Positions 38,701 to 46,337 of a stretch of DNA of 64,000 nt are shown here, piece after piece. The notes beneath the pieces were generated by a model that did no database searches, was not told where the DNA came from, and worked only from the letters and a program-made list of their open reading frames with translations. The stretch's first letter is position 1, and the number at the start of each line of letters is the position of its first letter. The DNA is taken from positions 62,001 to 126,000 of the forward strand of contig JAFROW010000005.1 of the NCBI GenBank assembly GCA_017429505.1. The letters are read 5' to 3'. The stretch comes from Clostridia bacterium (GTDB lineage Bacteria; Bacillota; Clostridia; TANB77; CAG-508). Made by a program: the position numbers and the translations under genes.

Positions 38701-40308
38701 TATTTCTTCAGAATTATCTGCAAAAAAGCGAATGTCTTTAACATTATTCCAAATATGTGGTAACATTTGAAAATGATTCCATCTATTTAAATTATCTTCT
38801 TTTAAGAAAAATACAAGTTTTAAGTCTGTATAACTCTGCAGAGTTATTATTTGCATAATCATGTCTTGCAAAATTCTTCTTCGTTCTTGTTCGTCATAGC
38901 TAATTATTCCAGAAATGTTTTGTTCTGTTAAAGATAAAACAACTGGTACTTTTTTTAAGATTTTTGATTTACTTCCTACAGTATTTAGTATTTCTACTAA
39001 ATTATCATCATCCATTTCAAACTGTTTTTCAGGATATTGTATTTTTATTTCAGAAGGAATATCTCCTATTCCCAATCTTATAGATAAAAAATCATAGTCT
39101 TCAATTTTCCTTTCCCATAGTCTTTCGCTTTTAGTTAATATAATTTCTGAACATTTTTCTGCTGATGGATAATTTTGATATAGTATTGTTTTTTGTCTTC
39201 CCATTATTCTGTCAATTTCTTTAATTTTTGAATCAATATACTCTTTGTATCTTTTTTGGCGTTTTTGTTCATATTTTATTTTTTGTCTTTTCTCCCAATT
39301 TCTTTCTAACATTGGAAATAGTAATATAGACAATAACATTGAAAAAGCAACTAACAAGGAAATTACATTTTCTGCTGTTGACGTTGTTCCGTTTTTTATT
39401 CCTTGTATTGAACTAAAAACAGAGCTTAACATTATAGCACTCATAGATAAAGTAGATCCTAACACTAAAGCAGTTGGCATTTCATCTCTTTTTTCTCTTG
39501 CTGGTGGTGGATCAATCTTAACCTCTTCACATTCTATTTTATTTTTTATTCTTGGAGATCTATAATAATAGTCTTTTTCATCATATAAATCAGAGTCATC
39601 ATCTTCTTCTTTTTTATATATTTCCTCTTTTCTTTTTTGTTCCTTTATCTCAAATGTATTTTTATTAATTGTAACTCTTCCTAGTGGATTATTTACAAAA
39701 AATGTATTCCCCATAATTATTATTTTTAATCCCATAACAAAAATAACATCGCCATTAAGTAATATTCTTATATCTTTTTTTACAGGGTTACCATTTACAA
39801 ATGTTCCATATTTGTTGTCATAATTCTCTAAAATCCATTTTCCATTGCTAAATGTTAGCTTTGTATGCACTTTCGAAACTATTGTATGATCATATACTAT
39901 AGAATTACTCTTATCTGTTCCAATTAAGATTTCTCTTTTTTGCTTTGGTTCAATTTGAATATAATTTTCTTCGTACACAGGAGCACAATATAGCATAAAT
40001 ATTTCTTCTTTGGCACCTATTGAAAAAATATACATTTTATAGTTTTCTAGTATTATTTTTTCAATAATTTTTTTATTATATTCTTTTATTGATGTTCTAT
40101 TTTCTTCAAAATTAATACTTTCGGGATATAGTATTTTTGCAAATGGATTACTTACAACTGACCAATTTTTTCCATCACCTTTTATATTTACAAGCTTTAT
40201 TTCTTTATCATCCCTTTTTTCTGTAATCCAATAATTTCCTACTACATTTTTAGGCAATACTAATTTATTAATTCTGTCTTTTCCAATCAGAAATGCTATC
40301 ACTCCCAT
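35713..40308 (-). CDS. essC: Type VII secretion ATPase EssC
   Basis: A 1531-residue FtsK/SpoIIIE-type motor that drives export of WXG and LXG substrates across the membrane. Order seen: an N-terminal segment, an FHA domain (IGTDKSNSIVYDHTIVSK, VSKVHTKL, YGTFVNG, about 125-195), two transmembrane helices around 280-335, a first ATPase domain, a main ATPase domain with Walker A AGSTGSGKSEF near 731, a second with GSADSGKET near 1078, and a degenerate third near 1400. The usual FHA arginine is replaced by threonine in IGTD. AAAGG lies just before the chosen ATG. It identifies the locus as type VIIb-like. Confidence 0.93.
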   Translation of the reverse strand: MGVIAFLIGKDRINKLVLPKNVVGNYWITEKRDDKEIKLVNIKGDGKNWSVVSNPFAKILYPESINFEENRTSIKEYNKKIIEKIILENYKMYIFSIGAKEEIFMLYCAPVYEENYIQIEPKQKREILIGTDKSNSIVYDHTIVSKVHTKLTFSNGKWILENYDNKYGTFVNGNPVKKDIRILLNGDVIFVMGLKIIIMGNTFFVNNPLGRVTINKNTFEIKEQKRKEEIYKKEEDDDSDLYDEKDYYYRSPRIKNKIECEEVKIDPPPAREKRDEMPTALVLGSTLSMSAIMLSSVFSSIQGIKNGTTSTAENVISLLVAFSMLLSILLFPMLERNWEKRQKIKYEQKRQKRYKEYIDSKIKEIDRIMGRQKTILYQNYPSAEKCSEIILTKSERLWERKIEDYDFLSIRLGIGDIPSEIKIQYPEKQFEMDDDNLVEILNTVGSKSKILKKVPVVLSLTEQNISGIISYDEQERRRILQDMIMQIITLQSYTDLKLVFFLKEDNLNRWNHFQMLPHIWNNVKDIRFFADNSEEIKEISIYLEEVMGQRKAYEENDIDYKSFAPYYLIITDDYKKIERINIIKQIVSSKNNLGFSLLCLADNITKLPNECKTFINISDGKGEVFESELTENGKRSFTFDDQQRIFFEKISRTISNIPIKNTSSKDMVLPNTYTFLEMYDVGNIEQLNVIERWRRNDTTLSLKAPIGVDSSGVKIYLDIHEKYHGPHGLIAGSTGSGKSEFIITYILSLAINYHPHDLAFILIDYKGGGLAGAFQKRDIKLPHLVGTITNIDKVGLQRSLASIQSELRRRQILFNEARNKTDEGTIDIYKYQKMYHDGIVNKPIPHLLIICDEFAELKQQQEDFMDELISVARIGRSLGVHLILATQKPAGIVDEQIRSNSKFGICLKVQDRSDSDDVIGKPDAAYLKNAGQFYMQVGNDEYFVLGQSAWSGAKYIPSNTTKKKADKSIEFITNMGTPIKKVDDSMQQEETSEGEQLTNIVKYLYNIGKTEKINTKQLWLENIPENIYISDLREKYKVKYKENEIAPVIGEYDDPENQSQGIVQLNLTQNGNVIIFGSADSGKETLISSLVYDTMTTYTTNEAQIYILDFGSEALKIFKTSPTVGDVIFASDEEKLSRFFGMIEKEMKTRKSILSEYNGDYDLYVKTSGNPMPMIINIINGYEAFMEIYEDKYEDLILSLTREGSKYGIIFILTAGASNDVRYRLQQNFKQKIALQMNNDDDYYNIFDNVGKKRPSHLFGRGLIPLNSETIYEFQTAKICEPQNWNTFIKAKIEKLNEQCDNPAQPIPTIPNKVKLEDVKKYITDMSNLPIGIEKNNLEVLKYNFIKRKATIICSKNIEDSVQFVYNLIEETKLIKDNELFIFDAENAFNTKKEEMEKEYTKLSIKLNQKNNNSVVCVIIGLDKFINSLDEADTEFKEMLQKSEFSPKLSFIIVENATKVKIHEYDDWYKEYVTGEDGIWVGNGIEDQYVFSLNSTRNLINICGPSFGYTINGGQEVLVKLLGIKDKNDED

Positions 40309-40399
40309 CAACGCCTTTCTTCATAACTTTTATTCATATGTTGCCTTATAATTATTATTCTTATTTAATGCAAGTTGTATATTTATATTTTCTTTTTTC

Positions 40400-40729
40400 C
40401 TAGTCATTTTGTTCATTAACTCTATTTGCTTCTTCTACAATTTTTTTTAAGTTTTCTTTAAACTCTTTTTCTTCATTATCTTCATCTGCGCTTAATCCTA
40501 AATGAAATATTTCCTCTATTTGTTCATGATCAAATAAACATGTTTGATTTGATTGAAGAAATCCTTCTGGGTAAAGACAACCACTGTAATCCCATATTTT
40601 TCTTTCTTCGTTTTTTACTTCATCTCCATTTTCAAATGCACAAAATCCAGCTATCATTACTCTTTTTGTGCCTCCTTTTAACATTACTACTGTACCTATT
40701 GGTAAAAATTTTTCTGGTATTTTATTCAT
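40400..40729 (-). CDS. DUF4176-family protein of the T7SS locus
   Basis: A 109-residue protein of the DUF4176 type, often found beside LXG toxins and EssC. Motifs seen: LPIGTVVMLKGGTKRVMIAGF, DYSGCLYPEGFL, and LFDHEQIEEIFHLG. The C-terminal end is a charged helix. GGAGG lies before the ATG. It sits between the toxin/partner pair and essC. The function is not established; it may act in substrate handling. Confidence 0.8.
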   Translation of the reverse strand: MNKIPEKFLPIGTVVMLKGGTKRVMIAGFCAFENGDEVKNEERKIWDYSGCLYPEGFLQSNQTCLFDHEQIEEIFHLGLSADEDNEEKEFKENLKKIVEEANRVNEQND

Positions 40730-40764
40730 AGTTCTTTCCTCCTTATTTTTATTTATTTAAATTT

Positions 40765-41410
40765 TTAATTTCTATTTATTATGCTATATTCATTATATTT
40801 TATTATTGTTGTAGCATTCTCTAATTTTTTTGCAAATTCATATTTTAATTTTTCAATGAACTGAAATAACCATAATTTTTGTTTTTCAAAGTTATTATTC
40901 CAATCATCATCATTCATTCCATTAAGATTGAATTCATCATATCTAAAGCCTATAACTACTGCATCATCTTCAGCTGAAAATGGCATAGTACTTGGTCCAT
41001 AGAAAACATAACATTTAAAACCTTCAAGCCTATCTTTAAATAATGCATTTCTATATGTTTTTTCTACCATATCTCGTGATAACTCATCTAAATGATAATC
41101 CTTATTTTGAATTTTTTTTCTAAAAAATCTATGTCTTTCTTATCTAGTTTTTCTAAATACAAGTTATTTCTTATATAAAAATATTTTAATATGTCAGATG
41201 AAAAGTATTGATATATGTCCATTTTTTCTTCTTCTACTGGTATAAAATTTAAATTGCTATTTTTTATTTCTTCATCATATTTTTTAACTCAGTTTTCTCT
41301 ATTATATATTCTGTGAAAAGTTTTCGATATAATAAATACACTTCTTGATTTATATCTTGGCTAAAATCAAATTGTGCCATGTCCTTTTTATTTAGTTTTT
41401 TAAAGTTCAT
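40765..41410 (-). pseudogene. Partner (possible immunity) gene with two poly-A frameshifts
   Basis: Three frames join into one product of about 215 residues. It starts at the ATG at 41410 (AGAAAGGA before it, MNFKKLNKKDMAQFDF) and runs to a T-run of 6 at 41280-41285, where one base is missing; a second frame runs to a T-run of 8 at 41112-41119, again one short; the last frame (KDYHLDELSRDMVEKTYRNALF) ends at 40765. Both breaks are single-base losses in homopolymers. It begins 15 bases after the toxin-like gene, as immunity genes do. The product has no signal peptide. The immunity role is inferred from position only. The last 101 residues could also be made alone from the ATG at 41070. Confidence 0.6.
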
Positions 41411-41425
41411 ATATTATTGTCCTTT

Positions 41426-43376
41426 CTAATTATTTTTTTCTCCTAACATCCATAAATGTGCGTCTTTTCCTTGTAAAGACTTATGTGATATAAAACATCT
41501 TTTTCCATATGTTCCCACTGTAACTCCTGTTAAAACAGTATAATGTTGAGACCTATATAGTGCATTCCATTCTCCATTTTTTTTATTATTAATGGAATAT
41601 CTTTTCCTAAGCCAAGCATTATACCTTTGTTATCATCTTCTAGATATTTTTGTACTTTCTTCATTGTTTCAACATAATCTTCCTTGCTAGTCTTACTAAA
41701 ATCTATAAATTCTTTTGCCTCTATTTCTCCTTTTCCGCCGTTTGCTTGTATGTATTCATTTATTTCTCTTGCTTGAAATCGATTATAACCTATATTAGTA
41801 TTTCGAAAATTATTAACCGAAAGTCCATTGGCAAAAGTAGTTGTATTACTATTATCCATGATTTCCGTTTTTCCTTTGTTATCATAAAATATCCCATTAG
41901 GTTTATCTAAAAACATATGATAAGATTGTTCATTATTGGAATATATAAAATAATCTGTCAATTTTTGAGCATCATCTACATTACTTTTACTTATTGTTAG
42001 TCCTGTTGCTTGAGTATATTTTTCAGGATCACTTGCAAAAACTTGAGAAATAGCATCATGTGTTGCAGCTAATTCACACATTCCATAATTAGTATTTATC
42101 ATAGATATTGTTCTCATAGCATCTCTTTTAGACATTTTATACTCAGAGTTTGTTAAATATTTTTCTAGTTTATAGTATTCTGGTGTAAACCTGATTTCTA
42201 ATTGCTTCTTATTTTCTAACGCTTCAAAAAATTCTTTAGTCTTTTGCCTATATTGCCTTCCATTTGAATCTACAAAATAAAATAACTCATGTGTTACATC
42301 TTGATCCATACCATAGTTTCCTGTTTTCTTGGCAATTTCCATAAGTCTTCCATCTGAAGCACTGTAAACATTTTGTTCAATCTCTTCTAAATGCTTTTTT
42401 CTTACAACTGCAACTCTATCTTCATTAAAATTAAATTCAGAAGTTCTTTTGTATTCACTACTTTCGTAAACATTATTTTCTTCTATATTATTTATATTTT
42501 GTTTATTATTTCTAGTCTTCCCAAATCTCCATCTTACAAACTCTCCTATTGAAGACATTGTTCCAGCAGTTAATGCTTTATATCCCATTGTTTCAAATCC
42601 ACCTGCATCTCTAAAAGCTTGCTGTATATTTTTCTTATCTACCACTACTCTAGTTACTGTATCTATTAATACATCTGCACCACCCATCACTGAGTCTGCC
42701 ATTACTCTTTTCCATGCCGAATTAAATACATTATCTATTTTTCCTCCAGTACCTGTTGAAAATTGAAATGCAGTATTAGCTGCTGACCAAAGACCCTTTA
42801 TATCTGAGTAAATTGTTCCTTTTTTAAATAAATTACTAATATTATCTCCTTTTTCTATCTTCGATTTTATATCACTTTGAGACCAATATGCTTGTGTTGC
42901 CTCTCCCTTGCCTTTTAAAAATCCAAGTGTAGAAGCTGCAATTTCTAAATTCAGCAATGTTGAATACATTCTTGGATTTATTGTTATACCTGCGTTTTTC
43001 ATTTGCTCTAATGCTTTTTGAGGATCTATAATCAATGTCCCATATCCACCATAGCCTCCTCTTGAAATTCCTCCACCTTGATAACTTGGCGACCAATTTA
43101 ATCCTGCAGCCATAGCTTGGGCTTTCTTTTCTGCTGCTTCAAAATCATTAGTTTTTTGATTAATATATTTAATTATTCCATCTACATCTTTTTCAACTTG
43201 AGCTAATCTATTAATAATACCTGTTAATTCTGCTTTTTTTGTAAAATTCTTTGGCATACTTATATTGTTAAAACAATTTCTTGCTTTAGCTATATTTGAA
43301 TTTATTCTTGATGCTTGAGGTATTGTATTATTCCTCAAACCTTTTGTATCTACTGATATTCCGTTTGATTTAACAT
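41426..43376 (-). pseudogene. LXG-like toxin gene with defects at both ends
   Basis: The long frame encodes about 600 residues. The N-terminal ~90 residues match the module of the 438-residue protein at 34105, and the middle is Gly-rich then helical. The C-terminal third resembles a papain-fold cysteine peptidase: Cys in YGMCELAATHD and, after a one-base shift near 41548, His in HYTVLTGVTVGTYG, ending in LQGKDAHLWMLGEKNN at 41426. Without the shift the frame stops at 41530 just before that His. At the start, the homologous reading begins near the ATG at 43376 but in a different frame; the long frame has only a TTG. Peptidase assignment is inference. Confidence 0.55.
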
Positions 43377-43415
43377 TTATTTCTAACCTCTTTTTATTAT
43401 TATACTATACTCTTT

Positions 43416-43997
43416 TTATAATTTTCTCTCTAATCTATTAATCTCTTTTTCTAAATCATGAATTCTATTGTTATAGTCACCAATAATACGTTTATTATCA
43501 GAAATCGTAGTTACGCATTCTTTAATAAATCTATTACAATCAGCAACATTATTCGTAACTTTTCCCATTTTACTATTATTGCTTTTTATCATATTTTCAC
43601 ACGCACTTTTCCCTGCTGAAGCTGCATTCCAAATACCTGTTGAATCATTCTTTATTTTTATTATATCATTTCTTGATCCGTTAAATTTAGGATTTATCAC
43701 TTTTGCAGCATTTCCTTGAAAATTTTTCTTATATGATGAATATGATGCTTCTAAATTCTGAAGTGATTTATCTAATTCCACCTGTGCTAACTTTACTGCA
43801 TCCATAATTTTAATGTATTTTTCTTTATTTTCAAAGCATTTTATATTGTTTTTTGCAACTTCCATTTTTTCATTTAACTCTTTATTCTTCGCTTCTAATT
43901 TTCTATTTTTTTCTTTTATATTATCTCTTTTTTCTTTCTTTTCTCTAATCTTCTTTTTTATTTTTTCTCTTTCTTTTTTTTCATCATCTAAAGCCAT
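43416..43997 (-). CDS. Coiled-coil T7SS accessory protein (YwqH-like)
   Basis: A 193-residue, lysine- and glutamate-rich protein that is nearly all helix: an N-terminal charged coil (residues 1-60), a middle segment (GSRNDIIKIKNDSTGIWNAASAGKSACENMIKS), and a C-terminal coil ending LEKEINRLERKL. In size, helix pattern and place just before an LXG-like gene it resembles the DUF5082/YwqH proteins that pair with LXG toxins. I chose the ATG giving MALDDEKK, with GAAGTG about 11 bases before it. Function as a toxin-targeting partner is inferred. Confidence 0.65.
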   Translation of the reverse strand: MALDDEKKEREKIKKKIREKKEKRDNIKEKNRKLEAKNKELNEKMEVAKNNIKCFENKEKYIKIMDAVKLAQVELDKSLQNLEASYSSYKKNFQGNAAKVINPKFNGSRNDIIKIKNDSTGIWNAASAGKSACENMIKSNNSKMGKVTNNVADCNRFIKECVTTISDNKRIIGDYNNRIHDLEKEINRLERKL

Positions 43998-44256
43998 AAA
44001 ACAAATCACTTCTTTCTTAATTTTTCAATTATTTATCATTAACTATTTTTTATCATATTTTTTTAAAAAAGCAATAAATATAAAAAATAAATTTCTCATA
44101 CTAATCATATATTTTTTATACCTTTTTGTCAATTAAAATTTCCAATTTTTTTTCAACTTTAAGTTATTTTTTTCATATAAATCTGTCCTATACTTTAATA
44201 CAAATAACTTAATACTATTTCAATATTTATAAATCAGTTAGAAAATTAGCAAAAAA

Positions 44257-44278
44257 GAGTTCTGTAGATTTAGAACCC
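44257..44278 (-). terminator. Terminator after the WXG gene
   Basis: On the minus strand GGGTTCT pairs with AGAACTC (one wobble) and a run of T follows. It would let the abundant WXG protein be made in excess of the downstream secretion genes. Confidence 0.75.
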
Positions 44279-44289
44279 TTTTTATAGTT

Positions 44290-44916
44290 TTATTTTTTTA
44301 CTGTATTTGCATTTTCTGCTTTTGTATAGTCATCATTTCTAACCTTAATTGCTTTATTTATTTCACTTACAATATCATCTTTTAATTTACTTATGTTATT
44401 TTTTTGCTCATTTAATGCTGAAACGAATGTTTCTGAAGCTTGACTACTTTTCCAAGCTGAATCATCTTTAAATCCTTTTATTAGTGTTGCTATTTCGTTT
44501 TCTGCTTTATCTAAAGCATCTGTTAAACTCTTTCTATCATTTTCTACTGCTGTAGCATTATAATCTGTAGAACCTTCGTCTGTCTTTGGAAATCCTTTAT
44601 TTGTTTTTCCAGCACTTAAATGTCCTATTCCATAAGGTTGAACACCCTCAGATTTTTGATAATTAATACAAATTTTCATTATTGTATCTGGAATTGTTTC
44701 TCCTAGTGCTACTAATACTTTATCTAATTCGGGTACAACTGAATCAGCATACCACTTAGAAAATTCATTGTATCTTTTTCCTTTCCAATTTTTAGACATG
44801 TTTGATACTGTAACATTAGCTTTATTAAATGATGACTTTATAGTACTTGTAGCGGTTGTTCTTATTTTATTTGCTTTACTTCTCATTTGCTCAAAAGTTA
44901 CATGTATTTGTGCCAT
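44290..44916 (-). CDS. Double-length WXG100 (Esx-type) protein
   Basis: A 208-residue helical protein of the type VII substrate family. The first ~95 residues are a normal WXG100 unit (MAQIHVTFEQMRSKANKI, then NWKGKRYNEF as the W-x-G turn). The second half repeats the plan, with a helix DALDKAENEIATLIKGF, a turn DDSAWKSSQASETF, and a final helix. Typical Esx proteins are about 100 residues, so this looks like two fused units. The ATG has AGGAGGTG before it. It is the first gene of the locus and has its own promoter and terminator. Confidence 0.8.
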   Translation of the reverse strand: MAQIHVTFEQMRSKANKIRTTATSTIKSSFNKANVTVSNMSKNWKGKRYNEFSKWYADSVVPELDKVLVALGETIPDTIMKICINYQKSEGVQPYGIGHLSAGKTNKGFPKTDEGSTDYNATAVENDRKSLTDALDKAENEIATLIKGFKDDSAWKSSQASETFVSALNEQKNNISKLKDDIVSEINKAIKVRNDDYTKAENANTVKK

Positions 44917-45035
44917 ATCTTTCACCTCCTATTTATTATTTGATAAATTTTATTAATTTGTTTTTGAAATAAATTTCACAATATAATAAAATGTAAAACT
45001 AATAAAAATTACAATAAAATTTATTTTATAATTTA

Positions 45036-45064
45036 GGTATATACTAAAATATTTTTTTTGTCAA
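45036..45064 (-). promoter_or_regulatory. Likely promoter of the T7SS locus
   Basis: On the minus strand TTGACA, a 17-bp spacer, then TATACC, about 120 bases before the WXG gene start. The -10 box is imperfect. Confidence 0.5.
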
Positions 45065-45108
45065 TAGTTATTCTAAAAATATTTTTTTGATTTTAAACAA
45101 AAATTCCA

Positions 45109-45137
45109 AAAATACAGGCATTATCTGCCTGTATTTT
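45109..45137 (-). terminator. Terminator of prfA
   Basis: AAAATACAGGCA pairs with TGCCTGTATTTT, 5-nt loop, T-rich flanks. Confidence 0.85.
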
Positions 45138-45165
45138 TCCTAGTTCCTTATTACTCTATTTATGT

Positions 45166-46227
45166 CTATTCCTCTTCCCCCTTTAGCTTTTCTGCATTAT
45201 CTGCTGCAATTAAGTTATCTATCATTTCATCTAAATCTCCATTTAAGAAGTTCTCGAATTGATACACATTCATACCAATTCTGTGGTCTGTAATACGTCC
45301 TTGTGGGTAATTGTATGTTCTGATTTTTTCACTTCTATCTCCTGAACCTACTTGAGATTTTCTTGCATTTGCAATTTCTGAATCTTGTTTATTTTTTTCT
45401 ATTTCATATAATCTAGATTTAAGAAGGTTCATTGCATATTCTCTATTTTGGACTTGAGATCTTTGTGTTTGGCATTCTGCAACTATTCCTGTTGGAACAT
45501 GAATTAGTCTTACAGCTGATGAAGTTTTGTTGATATGTTGTCCTCCAGCACCTGATGCCCTAAATACTTCCATTTTTATATCTGCAGGATTTATATCTAT
45601 TTCTACATCTTCTACAACAGGAAGTACTGCAACAGTTGCTGCAGATGTATGTATTCTTCCACTGCTTTCCGTATCAGGAACTCTTTGTACTCTGTGAACT
45701 CCACTTTCAAATTTTAGTCTACTATATGCGCCCTTTCCTGTAACCATAAAAGATATTTCTTTATATCCTCCAAGTTCAGTTTCGTTTTCATTTAAAATTT
45801 CTATTTTCCAATGTTTTCTTTCTGCATACATTCCATACATTCTAAATAGTGTTCCTGCAAATAGAGCTGCCTCTTCTCCTCCAGCTCCACCACGTATTTC
45901 ACAAATTACACTTTTATCATCATTTGGATCTTTTGGAATAAGTAAAATTTTTAGCTCTTCTTCTATTTTTGCAAGTTTTTCTTTAGAAGAATAATATTCC
46001 TCTTCTGCAAGTTCTTTCATTTCTTTATCTTGCATCATTTCTTCTGCTTCTTGCATATCTTTTTTAGTTTGCTTATATTCTCTATATTTCATAACAACAT
46101 CTTCTATAGAGCTATGTTCTTTAACTAGTTTTCTCCATTCGTTGTTATTCGCAATTACTGCAGGATCACTTATTATTGTTGTTAATTCTTCATAGTGCTT
46201 TTCTACTGATTCTAATTTTTCAAACAT
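45166..46227 (-). CDS. prfA: Peptide chain release factor 1
   Basis: A 353-residue release factor that frees finished proteins at UAA and UAG. The catalytic GGQ is in [10 protein letters not shown] near residue 230, and the stop-codon-reading region has the RF1 type PDTESS-like segment ([13 protein letters not shown]). The ATG follows GAAGGGAAG. It separates the T7SS locus from the VirD4-type gene and is flanked by terminators on both sides. Confidence 0.98.
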   Translation of the reverse strand: MFEKLESVEKHYEELTTIISDPAVIANNNEWRKLVKEHSSIEDVVMKYREYKQTKKDMQEAEEMMQDKEMKELAEEEYYSSKEKLAKIEEELKILLIPKDPNDDKSVICEIRGGAGGEEAALFAGTLFRMYGMYAERKHWKIEILNENETELGGYKEISFMVTGKGAYSRLKFESGVHRVQRVPDTESSGRIHTSAATVAVLPVVEDVEIDINPADIKMEVFRASGAGGQHINKTSSAVRLIHVPTGIVAECQTQRSQVQNREYAMNLLKSRLYEIEKNKQDSEIANARKSQVGSGDRSEKIRTYNYPQGRITDHRIGMNVYQFENFLNGDLDEMIDNLIAADNAEKLKGEEE

Positions 46228-46304
46228 TTTTATCTTCCCTTCATTACAATATGTCTTTATTATACAACATCATTGCGTATTTTTCAAGCCTTTCTTCTAC
46301 TTGC

Positions 46305-46337
46305 AAAAACTATTAGTAAAATTTTACTAATAGTTTT
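46305..46337 (-). terminator. Terminator of the VirD4-type gene
   Basis: Perfect palindrome AAAACTATTAGTAAAA / TTTTACTAATAGTTTT touching the stop codon. Confidence 0.8.

Noticed and set aside
40765..43376. All frameshifts as plain sequencing errors
   Set aside because: Possible for the two homopolymer cases, but dozens of long genes here with many A-runs are intact, and the toxin and 27035 shifts are not in long runs. Left open rather than accepted.
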